Of a stretch of 7,789 nucleotides of DNA, positions 1 through 5,065 are shown piece by piece. The DNA comes from an uncultured Eggerthella sp. (GTDB lineage: Bacteria > Actinomycetota > Coriobacteriia > Coriobacteriales > Eggerthellaceae). The position numbers were made by a program, and so were the translations under genes. The notes beneath the pieces were generated by a model, which saw nothing but the letters and a program-made list of their open reading frames with translations, had not been told where the DNA came from and did not search any database. Where the stretch lies: NCBI GenBank assembly GCA_900556585.1, contig USPD01000034.1, positions 1-7,789 of the forward strand. The letters run 5' to 3'. Every line of letters starts with the position of its first letter. The stretch's first letter is position 1.

Positions 1-20
1 CTGCGGTGTAGTCCGTGGGA

Positions 21-60
21 GGATAGGTCGTTCTGCTCATGCAGGGCGCTATCTGCTTTT
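21..60 (+). terminator. Terminator-like hairpin of an upstream unit
   Basis: A long imperfect stem pairs 21-26 with 49-54 and 29-36 with 41-44 plus 45-48, with a two-base bulge at 27-28 and a TCAT loop at 37-40. It is followed by GCTTTT and, a few bases later, another T-rich stretch. This is the usual form of a rho-independent terminator on the + strand. It would end transcription of a gene to the left of the window. The stem contains two G-T pairs, so its strength is uncertain. Confidence 0.5.
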
Positions 61-103
61 CATAGTTTTTATTATATCAACTCATTTCTTTTCGATGATT
101 TTC

Positions 104-112
104 TGCTATTAT
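104..112 (+). promoter_or_regulatory. Possible extended -10 promoter for lysR
   Basis: TGC followed by TATTAT gives an extended -10 element. There is only a weak -35 (TTTCTT at 85-90, 16-base spacer). Transcription would start near 119, leaving a leader of about 88 bases before the lysR start. The leader carries two short dyads (TAGAA-N6-TTCTA at 116-131 and AAATG-N3-CATTT at 131-143), placed where an autoregulating LysR protein could bind. The promoter call rests on motif match alone. Confidence 0.35.
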
Positions 113-206
113 TTGTAGAACCTTATTTCTAAATGCAACATTTTGAGATGAATTATTAAGGTATGTAATTCCTGGTGGCTATTTGCCTAGGAGGTTTGGT
201 GCTTAT

Positions 207-1175
207 ATGAACCTTGCTCAGTTGTATTACTTTCGTACATTAGCCAAGTACGAACATTATGGAAAAGCTGCAGAAAGTCTTTATATTACTCAGCCATCTC
301 TTTCTAATTCTATTAAGAATTTAGAGAAAGAAATTGAAGTTCCCTTTTTTGAAAGGGTAGGTCGTAATGTTCGACTTACGGAATATGGTGAAGAATTCAA
401 TAAGCACATTTGCCTTGCATTAGATGAGATTGATAAAGCTGTCGAGATTATGCGTGCCTATAACTCTGGTTTAAGTGGACGTATTAGAATTGGCTCGGTA
501 ATTAGTATTCAGCGAAACTATCTTCCCCGTTTATTGAGCACTTTTAAGGGTGCTTTTGGTGATGATGTCGTTTTTGATATTTATCAGGGTACAACGTATG
601 AATGTTTAAAAGGTCTTGAGGATGGTAAATACGATGTCGTTTTCTGCGGCAAATTAGATGGTGTTAGTGATGATATCGAATTTGTTCCACAGTTTTCACA
701 GAACGTAGTTCTTGCGGTGAATTCTAATCATCCTTTTGCGCAACGCGATGTTGTTTCCTTGCAAGAGTTAAAAGACGTTAGGTTGACGTCTTATCGTTCG
801 CAGTCATATATGCATATCATCTTTGAAGGTCTATTTAAGGCTTATGACCTTGATGTTGAACAGGGTTTTGATGATGAAATTAGCGCAGCTTCGTTAGTTG
901 CTTCCGATAGAAGTATTGTTGCAGTTATTCTTGAGACATTGGATGACTTGTCTTTGGAAAATTTTGTAACTATTCCTGTCGCTGAATTACGCGAACCGTT
1001 CCATATTATTTATCTTGCCTATAACAAAAAATCATTCCATTCGCATTTGGTAGAGGAATTTATTAAATTTACTCAACGTCATATTAAGTTTCCAACTGGC
1101 GTTGTTCCTCTGGAGGAAAACTATCTTAAAGGCGCACCCTCTGATCGAGCAGTAAAATTATATGATGCTCAATAA
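207..1175 (+). CDS. LysR-type transcriptional regulator
   Basis: A 322-residue protein of normal LysR-family length. Residues 1-60 form the winged helix-turn-helix DNA-binding domain: MNLAQLYYFRTLAKY, then the helix-turn-helix core with AAESLYITQPSLSNSIKNLE at about 21-40, then FFERVGRNVRLTEYG, all highly typical of the family. A linker helix follows (about 60-85), then the periplasmic-binding-protein-like effector domain starting at RIRIGSV. The ATG at 207 is chosen because the family starts with this segment and AGGAGG lies at 189-194. An in-frame TTG at 183 would add eight residues and would put the ribosome site inside the gene. Codon use is AT-richer than in the enzyme genes downstream. 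Its position upstream of an enzyme cluster, in the same orientation, makes it the likely effector-responsive regulator of that cluster. The effector cannot be named from sequence. Confidence 0.93.
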   Translation: MNLAQLYYFRTLAKYEHYGKAAESLYITQPSLSNSIKNLEKEIEVPFFERVGRNVRLTEYGEEFNKHICLALDEIDKAVEIMRAYNSGLSGRIRIGSVISIQRNYLPRLLSTFKGAFGDDVVFDIYQGTTYECLKGLEDGKYDVVFCGKLDGVSDDIEFVPQFSQNVVLAVNSNHPFAQRDVVSLQELKDVRLTSYRSQSYMHIIFEGLFKAYDLDVEQGFDDEISAASLVASDRSIVAVILETLDDLSLENFVTIPVAELREPFHIIYLAYNKKSFHSHLVEEFIKFTQRHIKFPTGVVPLEENYLKGAPSDRAVKLYDAQ

Positions 1176-1212
1176 TTAGTTTTGCACAAAGCACTTTAAA
1201 TAGTAGGAGCTC

Positions 1213-1218
1213 CAAATT
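1213..1218. repeat. Left target-site duplication candidate
   Basis: CAAATT abuts the left inverted repeat and is found again at 2549-2554 directly after the right one. The match extends to CAAATTC (1213-1219 and 2549-2555) if the element is taken to start one base later. With ends at 1220/2547 the 8-bp flanks are CCAAATTC and GCAAATTC, 7 of 8 identical, close to the 8-9 bp known for IS256-type elements. Confidence 0.6.
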
Positions 1219-1243
1219 CGGCATATAGGACAAAAATTGTGTC
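1219..1243 (+). repeat. IS left terminal inverted repeat
   Basis: Twenty-five bases identical to the reverse complement of 2524-2548. The inner part, GGACAAAAATTGTGTCC, is itself a near palindrome, so each end could be bound by a dimer or form a small hairpin. Confidence 0.95.
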
Positions 1244-1248
1244 CGTTT

Positions 1249-1280
1249 TAGGGTGTTACCGCAGGTAACACCCTATTTTT
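1249..1280 (+). terminator. IS-internal terminator hairpin upstream of transposase
   Basis: A 12-bp perfect stem (1249-1260 with 1264-1275) with a GCA loop is followed by TTTTT. It lies just inside the left end and reads as a + strand terminator. Such a structure would block incoming transcription from driving the transposase. In this location it would also stop lysR transcripts, whose own terminator is now 1.3 kb away. Confidence 0.75.
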
Positions 1281-1286
1281 ATGCAA

Positions 1287-1310
1287 AAAAGTTCGGAGCG
1301 AGGAACTTTT
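1287..1310 (+). other. Second hairpin in IS leader
   Basis: AAAAGTTC (1287-1294) pairs with GAACTTTT (1303-1310) around an eight-base loop. It directly follows the terminator-like hairpin and precedes the transposase. It may add to protection against read-through or be part of a transposase-binding region. Confidence 0.45.
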
Positions 1311-1316
1311 CTACTC

Positions 1317-1334
1317 GGACAAAATTTGTGTCTG
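1317..1334 (+). repeat. Subterminal copy of the inner IS repeat motif
   Basis: GGACAAAATTTGTGTCTG repeats the inner part of the left end (1228-1245) with 16 of 18 matches. It also matches the reverse complement of 2522-2539 in 17 of 18. This third copy at the left side only could be an accessory transposase-binding site. Confidence 0.7.
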
Positions 1335-1373
1335 TAATGATCTATTTCTTCAGTTCAATCCTACAAAAATAGG

Positions 1374-1379
1374 TATAAA
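1374..1379 (+). promoter_or_regulatory. Possible transposase -10 element
   Basis: TATAAA lies 24 bases before the transposase start. No good -35 is visible at the expected distance, so a promoter here would be weak, as is common for transposase genes. Confidence 0.25.
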
Positions 1380-1403
1380 AGTTGCCTGTTTTAGGGGTTG
1401 GCC

Positions 1404-2519
1404 ATGAAGAGTCCTTTATGTAGCACATGCGGTGTCCAAATGAAGAAAAACGGAAAGACAAAAGATGGCACCCAACGTTTTCGCTGTAAGGTTTGCGGAA
1501 GTTCTTTTACTCATCGAATTAACTCTGATGCAAAAGCATTGAAAGAGTTTGTTGAGTGGCTTTTATCAAGAGAGAGACAAATTGATATGCCAGGCAGTGG
1601 TAGAACGTTTAGAAGACACACGTCAAAGTTCTGGGCTTTCTGGCCTCTGCCTGATGTTGTAGATGAGATTCATAGAGTGATTTATGTTGATGGACTCTAC
1701 CTTTCAAGAAACGTTGTCATCTTAATTGCAGCAAGTGATGATTATGTTTTGTCTTGGTATCTTGCTCGTTCAGAAAACTCTCATGCCTGGGAAGCCCTGC
1801 TTTCTCGTATTGCTCCTCCAGATATGGTTGTTACAGATGGTGGAGCTGGGTTTGCTAAAGCTGTTAAGAAGGTTTGGCCTGACACTGTTGTACAACGCTG
1901 CGTCTTTCATGCTTTTAATCAGGTAAAACGTTGTACAACAACGAGTCCTAAGCTATTAGCTGGAAAAGAAATCTATCAGCTTTCTAAAGAGCTTTTACAT
2001 ATCAAAACCCTCAAACAAGCTCAATGGTGGACAGAGCAATACTTGCAATGGTGCGAATTCTGGAGTGAATCTTTATCAGAGTATACCTACGTCGATGGTC
2101 GCAAAGAATACACCCATGAGCGCTTAAGGCAAGCTAGAAGAGCTCTTACGGGTCTTATAAATAAGAACCTATTATTTGCTTATCTCGATCCTCAGCTCAA
2201 CACAGAAGAGCCTATGCCTTCAACTAACAATCGAATCGAAAACATTAATGGACGGATCAGATGTGTTCTGAGAGACCACAGGGGGCTGAGCTTACTAAGA
2301 AGGATTAAGGCGGTCTATTGGTGGTGCTATATGCACACAGAGTGCCCTTTAAGTTACGCGCAGATACTTAAAACTATGCCAACAGATGAAGATATCGATC
2401 TGCTTTATGAAACCTATAAAAACACCCCATCCAGTGGTAGAGAGCCGGTTGAATGGGGTGAGGGAGTTGTCTGGAATGAACTACATCACAAGACGGAATA
2501 TCCTTTTGCGATTGACTAG
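1404..2519 (+). CDS. IS1249-like DDE transposase
   Basis: A 371-residue cut-and-paste transposase. The N terminus has a zinc ribbon (Cys6, Cys9, Cys28, Cys31 in CSTCGVQ...RCKVCG), then a probable DNA-binding helical segment (about 45-80). The catalytic core follows with the three acidic residues of the DDE triad: Asp96 in YVDGLYLSRN, Asp145 in VVTDGGAGF and Glu279 in NNRIENINGRIR. The stretch HRGLSLLRRIKAVYWWCYMH near residues 292-311 is characteristic of the IS1249 group of the IS256 family in actinobacteria. The ATG at 1404 is chosen because AGGGG ends six bases before it; a TTG at 1398 would leave no room. There are no frameshifts or missing catalytic residues, so the enzyme looks functional. 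Confidence 0.93.
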   Translation: MKSPLCSTCGVQMKKNGKTKDGTQRFRCKVCGSSFTHRINSDAKALKEFVEWLLSRERQIDMPGSGRTFRRHTSKFWAFWPLPDVVDEIHRVIYVDGLYLSRNVVILIAASDDYVLSWYLARSENSHAWEALLSRIAPPDMVVTDGGAGFAKAVKKVWPDTVVQRCVFHAFNQVKRCTTTSPKLLAGKEIYQLSKELLHIKTLKQAQWWTEQYLQWCEFWSESLSEYTYVDGRKEYTHERLRQARRALTGLINKNLLFAYLDPQLNTEEPMPSTNNRIENINGRIRCVLRDHRGLSLLRRIKAVYWWCYMHTECPLSYAQILKTMPTDEDIDLLYETYKNTPSSGREPVEWGEGVVWNELHHKTEYPFAID

Positions 2520-2523
2520 CCCA

Positions 2524-2548
2524 GACACAATTTTTGTCCTATATGCCG
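2524..2548 (-). repeat. IS right terminal inverted repeat
   Basis: Exact reverse complement of 1219-1243. It starts four bases after the transposase stop codon, so the coding region runs almost to the end of the element. Confidence 0.95.
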
Positions 2549-2554
2549 CAAATT
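2549..2554. repeat. Right target-site duplication candidate
   Basis: CAAATT, matching 1213-1218 on the other side of the element. See the left copy for the 7- and 8-base alternatives. Confidence 0.6.
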
Positions 2555-2557
2555 CTT

Positions 2558-2587
2558 GAAAGCAGCCTGGTAAGGGCTGCTTTTTTT
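2558..2587 (+). terminator. Rho-independent terminator, probably the original lysR terminator
   Basis: AAAGCAGCC (2559-2567) pairs with GGCTGCTTT (2575-2583) around a seven-base loop, followed by a run of T to 2587. It is oriented to stop + strand transcription. Removing the IS would place it about 50 bases after the lysR stop codon, the natural position for that gene's terminator. It now sits just outside the right end of the IS and would stop transcripts leaving the transposase. Confidence 0.8.
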
Positions 2588-2614
2588 ATGGTGCTAGTTT
2601 GGTTTATGGGCCAA

Positions 2615-2629
2615 TTCAAGTGGATTGAA
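2615..2629. promoter_or_regulatory. LysR-type box candidate 1
   Basis: TTCAA-GTGGA-TTGAA is a perfect 15-bp interrupted dyad and contains the T-N11-A core (2616 to 2628) typical of LysR-family binding sites. It lies far (about 340 bases) from the SDR start, so it could be a distal site or a chance dyad. Confidence 0.35.
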
Positions 2630-2805
2630 CTTCTTAAAGTATGGAGCAGTAATTTTCCAATCGGTCAATGGTTAAATTATTTTTTTATGGGCCAGTTTTT
2701 TATGCTCCTTCATTAATCATCTATCAAATAATAGTTTAAAGCTATTAATTAGGCTCAAAAATAAGGGTTTTTCCGTTAATTGATAACTTAAGCATTAATA
2801 ATAGG

Positions 2806-2820
2806 TTCAAATTGATAGAA
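2806..2820. promoter_or_regulatory. LysR-type box candidate 2
   Basis: TTCAA-ATTGA-TAGAA matches the half-sites of 2615-2629 in nine of ten positions and keeps the T-N11-A core (2807 to 2819). It is centred about 45 bases before the start point implied by the -10 candidate at 2846-2851, a position where LysR proteins commonly act. Confidence 0.35.
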
Positions 2821-2821
2821 G

Positions 2822-2851
2822 CAAATGCATATCATTTGTCTTAACTATAAA
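2822..2851 (+). promoter_or_regulatory. Dyad over the -35 position and candidate promoter of the SDR gene
   Basis: CAAATG-N5-CATTTG (2822-2838) is a perfect dyad. It covers the place where a -35 element would sit for TATAAA at 2846-2851, and no standard -35 sequence is present there. A promoter with a poor -35 overlapped by a dyad is the arrangement expected for an activator-dependent operon. The start would be near 2858, giving a leader of about 115 bases. Confidence 0.35.
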
Positions 2852-2920
2852 TAATCATCGCTAGACAATTAGACCCGAACCGATAACTGTCAGACCATAT
2901 TCATGGTTGATAAAGCAATT

Positions 2921-2948
2921 CAAGGAAACAGAAGAAAGAGTTTCCTTG
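2921..2948 (+). other. Leader hairpin before the SDR ribosome site
   Basis: CAAGGAAAC (2921-2929) pairs perfectly with GTTTCCTTG (2940-2948), with a purine-only ten-base loop. It ends 12 bases before AGGAGG at 2961-2966. No T run follows, so it is not a classical terminator. It may stabilise or regulate the mRNA, or be a protein operator. Confidence 0.6.
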
Positions 2949-2972
2949 GAATAAAGAAAGAGGAGGGTTTTT

Positions 2973-3764
2973 ATGGCTAACTGGTTTGCTGGAGAACCAA
3001 AGGAGCAGCTCGCAGGTAAAACTGCTGTAGTAATGGGTGGCGGCTCTGGTATCGGTAAGGCAACCGCACAGGCTCTCTGCGCAGCAGGCGCAAACGTAAT
3101 GATTTGCGGCGTTCCTGAGCAGATCTGCCTTGACACTGCTGAAGAACTTAAGGCAGAAGGCGGCAAGGCAATCGGCATGTTCTGCGACGGCACCAAGCAG
3201 AGCGACATTGACGCAATGCTCACCAAGACCGTTGAAGAATTCGGTGGCATCGACATGGTAGTTTCCACCGCAGGCATCTCTCTTCCTCGCACCAACGCTC
3301 TTGACGTTACCGAGGAAATGTGGGAGAAGATCTTCGCTGTAAACGTAAAGGCAAATTGGTTCATCGCAACCTCTGCTGCTAAGTACATGAAGGACAAGGG
3401 TGGCAAGATCGTTCTCGTATCTTCTGGTCGTGGCGATCGTGCAATGGAGAACATTGCTCCTTACTGCACCACCAAATCTGCTGTAATGGGTATGGTTCGC
3501 GCTTTGGCTGTTGATCTTGCTCAGTACAACATCAAGGTAAACGGTATCGCACCTGGTTACGTAATGACTCCTATGGTTGAAAAGGTATTTGCTGACAATC
3601 CTCAGCAGGAAGCTTATGTAAAGAGCCGTACTCCATTGTCCGACTTCACCTACATGGGCTCTCTTGATGAAATGGCAGAAGCAATTATGTTCTTCCTGCA
3701 TCCAATCAACGAGTACACCACTGGTCAGACCATTACTCTCGATGGTGGTTGGTCTATCCAGTAA
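2973..3764 (+). CDS. Short-chain dehydrogenase/reductase (SDR)
   Basis: A 263-residue classical SDR, normal length for the family, presumably cytosolic and NAD(P)-dependent, interconverting a hydroxyl and a keto group. Visible motifs: the nucleotide-binding glycine motif GGGSGIG at 22-28 (Met21 stands where Thr is usual), STAG at 98-101 in place of NNAG, Asn124 in FAVNVKANW, Ser150/Ser151 in LVSSGRG, the catalytic YCTTK with Tyr164 and Lys168, the PG pair at 194-195 and the family ending GQTITLDGG. The expected acidic or basic cofactor-selecting residue after the second strand is not clear (ICGVPEQ), so NAD versus NADP is not assigned. Start ATG follows AGGAGGG with five bases between. First gene of the probable unit with the MDR gene 80 bases downstream. 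Resembles 3-oxoacyl-ACP-reductase, glucose dehydrogenase and BaiA-type hydroxysteroid enzymes; substrate unknown. Confidence 0.92.
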   Translation: MANWFAGEPKEQLAGKTAVVMGGGSGIGKATAQALCAAGANVMICGVPEQICLDTAEELKAEGGKAIGMFCDGTKQSDIDAMLTKTVEEFGGIDMVVSTAGISLPRTNALDVTEEMWEKIFAVNVKANWFIATSAAKYMKDKGGKIVLVSSGRGDRAMENIAPYCTTKSAVMGMVRALAVDLAQYNIKVNGIAPGYVMTPMVEKVFADNPQQEAYVKSRTPLSDFTYMGSLDEMAEAIMFFLHPINEYTTGQTITLDGGWSIQ

Positions 3765-3776
3765 CTCATCGACTTC

Positions 3777-3802
3777 GTGCAGTCGCGTAAGTGCGACTGC
3801 AC
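3777..3802 (+). other. Intercistronic hairpin between SDR and MDR genes
   Basis: GTGCAGTCGC (3777-3786) pairs perfectly over ten bases with GCGACTGCAC (3793-3802), six-base loop. Twelve bases after the SDR stop. The following sequence is pyrimidine-rich but has no clean T run, so read-through to the next gene is likely. It may be a partial terminator or an mRNA stabiliser that sets different levels of the two enzymes. Confidence 0.65.
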
Positions 3803-3844
3803 ACTGTTGACTTTCGTTTTCTTTACCTAGAAAGGGGTAAATAC

Positions 3845-4897
3845 ATGGAAGGTGTAATGAACGCAATCCATTGTGTAGGCCGTACCGAACCTTGGCAGTA
3901 TGTAGAGGATGCTCCTATTCCTCAGATCAAGGACGACGAAGTATTGATCGAGATCAAGGCTTGCGGTATTTGTGGTACTGACCACTCTTTACATCGTGGC
4001 CAGGAAGCTCTGTTCAACTCTTATGACATCACGTTCCCTGCCATTTTTGGTCATGAGTTCTCTGGTGTTGTTGCAGAGCTTGGTGCAAACGCTCCTAAGA
4101 ACCTTGAAGTAGGTATGCGTGTTACCGCTAACCCTGTATTGTTTGATAACACCTGCCCATACTGCGACAAGGGCATGGTAAACATTTGCGACAACCGTCC
4201 ATTCTATGGCACCGACCTTCCTGGTGGTTTCGCAAAGTACATGGCAATCCGTGCTACTAATGTTATTCCTATTCCTGACGAGGTTTCTTTCGTACAGGGC
4301 GCTTTGCTCGAGCCACTGGGTGTAGCTCTGAACGCTGTTGAGCGTGTACATCCTGAAGCTGGCGACACCGCATTGGTAATGGGCCCTGGCCCAATCGGTC
4401 TGCTCATGGTTGCTGTTTTGAAGCAGGCTTATGGTATCCAGAAGGTAATCTGCTCTGGTCTTGCTGCTGATACCAAGCGTCTTAAGGTAGCTGAAGATCT
4501 CGGTGCTATTCCTATCAATGGTTCCGAAGTTGACGTAATTGAAAAGGTTAAGGAACTCACCAACGGTACTGGTCCTGAGATCATCTTGGATGCAGCTGGT
4601 CACTTCACGGTTGTACAGCAGGCAGTAGAAATGGTTGCTAAGAATGGCCGCATCGGCATCACTGGTCTTCCTGCACAGCCTTCTAGCATCCACATGAACC
4701 CAATCGCTATGCGCCAGATTAGCATTATTGGTTCTCGTGCTTACGAGCGTAAGCATTGGCGCCAGGGCTTGAACCTTCTCGCAAATGGCCTCGACATCGA
4801 CGCAATTGCAAGCCACGTTCTTCCTTTGAAGGAATTTGAAAAGGGCATGCAGCTCATCGATGACGGCGAGGGTTTGCGCGTAATTCTCGAGCCGTAA
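3845..4897 (+). CDS. Zinc-dependent medium-chain alcohol dehydrogenase (MDR)
   Basis: A 350-residue enzyme of the threonine/sorbitol dehydrogenase branch, oxidising a secondary alcohol or reducing a ketone with a nicotinamide cofactor. Catalytic zinc ligands are visible: Cys40 in CGICGTDH, His70-Glu71 in GHEFSG and Glu156 in LLEPLGVALNAV. The structural zinc lobe is DNTCPYCDKGMVNIC: Cys104, Cys107 and Cys115 are kept, but the first Cys is Asp101. The Rossmann fold has GPGPIG at 180-185. The residue after the next strand (SGLAADTKR) is neither Asp nor Glu, so cofactor choice is open. The ATG at 3845 is chosen for AAAGGGG at 3831-3837, seven bases upstream; a GTG at 3791 lies inside the intercistronic hairpin, and an ATG at 3857 lacks a ribosome site. 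Likely cotranscribed with the SDR gene; followed by a terminator-like hairpin. Confidence 0.92.
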   Translation: MEGVMNAIHCVGRTEPWQYVEDAPIPQIKDDEVLIEIKACGICGTDHSLHRGQEALFNSYDITFPAIFGHEFSGVVAELGANAPKNLEVGMRVTANPVLFDNTCPYCDKGMVNICDNRPFYGTDLPGGFAKYMAIRATNVIPIPDEVSFVQGALLEPLGVALNAVERVHPEAGDTALVMGPGPIGLLMVAVLKQAYGIQKVICSGLAADTKRLKVAEDLGAIPINGSEVDVIEKVKELTNGTGPEIILDAAGHFTVVQQAVEMVAKNGRIGITGLPAQPSSIHMNPIAMRQISIIGSRAYERKHWRQGLNLLANGLDIDAIASHVLPLKEFEKGMQLIDDGEGLRVILEP

Positions 4898-4971
4898 GAT
4901 CAACTCTTTTTCTAAATTCATTACTTTATTCGATAAACCGAAATCAGGTAGTGAAGTAGGATTTGATATGA

Positions 4972-5006
4972 GGGGTGCTGACACCATCGGTGCCGGTGCC
5001 CCTTTT
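4972..5006 (+). terminator. Terminator-like hairpin after MDR gene
   Basis: 4972-4985 pairs with 4989-5002 around an ATC loop: four G-C pairs at the base, three G-T pairs, one A-C mismatch, and four Watson-Crick pairs at the top. TTTT follows. It lies 75 bases after the MDR stop and would divide the cluster into two units or lower expression of the CoA-transferase pair. The short T run makes partial read-through plausible. Confidence 0.55.
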
Positions 5007-5018
5007 AACTTCTGTCAG

Positions 5019-5041
5019 TGGTGTAATAGATGATTACACCA
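5019..5041 (+). other. Perfect dyad in the leader of the CoA-transferase pair
   Basis: TGGTGTAAT (5019-5027) and ATTACACCA (5033-5041) form a nine-base perfect inverted repeat with a five-base spacer. It ends 13 bases before the AGGAG ribosome site at 5055. It could be an operator or an RNA hairpin. No clear promoter was seen between 4898 and 5065; a GATAAA at 4932-4937 is a weak -10 candidate. Confidence 0.6.
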
Positions 5042-5065
5042 ATATCACTTAGTTAGGAGATAAAT

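Larger units (their letters stand above)
1219..2548 (+). mobile_element. Complete IS1249-like (IS256-type) insertion sequence
   Basis: About 1,330 bp bounded by 25-bp perfect inverted repeats at 1219-1243 and 2524-2548, with outer ends CGGCATATAGG and its complement. It contains a single full-length DDE transposase whose stop codon is four bases before the right repeat. Short direct repeats flank the element. The left 150 bases hold two hairpins and an extra copy of the inner repeat motif. Intact ends, target duplication and open reading frame suggest a fairly recent and possibly still mobile copy. It inserted between lysR and what looks like the original lysR terminator. Confidence 0.92.
2588..2972. 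other. AT-rich gene-free regulatory stretch before the SDR gene
   Basis: No convincing gene is present. The short frame at 2534-2716 begins inside the IS end, runs through a terminator and has no ribosome site. The stretch is markedly AT-rich. It contains an 11-base direct repeat TTTATGGGCCA (2603-2613 and 2684-2694), TTCAA-type boxes (2615-2629, 2806-2820), a CAAATG-N5-CATTTG dyad (2822-2838), a possible -10 (2846-2851), AATTGATA twice (2778-2785, 2810-2817; 32 bases apart) and a strong leader hairpin (2921-2948). Confidence 0.6.

Noticed and set aside
1..60. tRNA or other structured RNA gene
   Set aside because: The folding is a single long stem with following T residues. No cloverleaf or T-loop GTTCGA-type signature is present.
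1249..1310. Riboswitch or attenuator before the transposase
   Set aside because: Two simple hairpins inside an IS end are better explained as protection against read-in transcription. No conserved riboswitch core was recognised.
2534..2716. Sixty-residue hydrophobic reading frame, possible small membrane protein
   Set aside because: It starts inside the IS inverted repeat, crosses the terminator stem and T run, and has no ribosome site. Its hydrophobic look comes from T-rich DNA.
2861..3866. Long minus-strand frames opposite the SDR gene
   Set aside because: The + strand has a complete SDR with catalytic motifs and ribosome site. The minus frames have no recognisable domain or start signal.
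3989..4987. 332-residue minus-strand frame opposite the MDR gene
   Set aside because: It is antisense to clear MDR motifs, has low-complexity cysteine-rich composition, and starts in the terminator region without a ribosome site.
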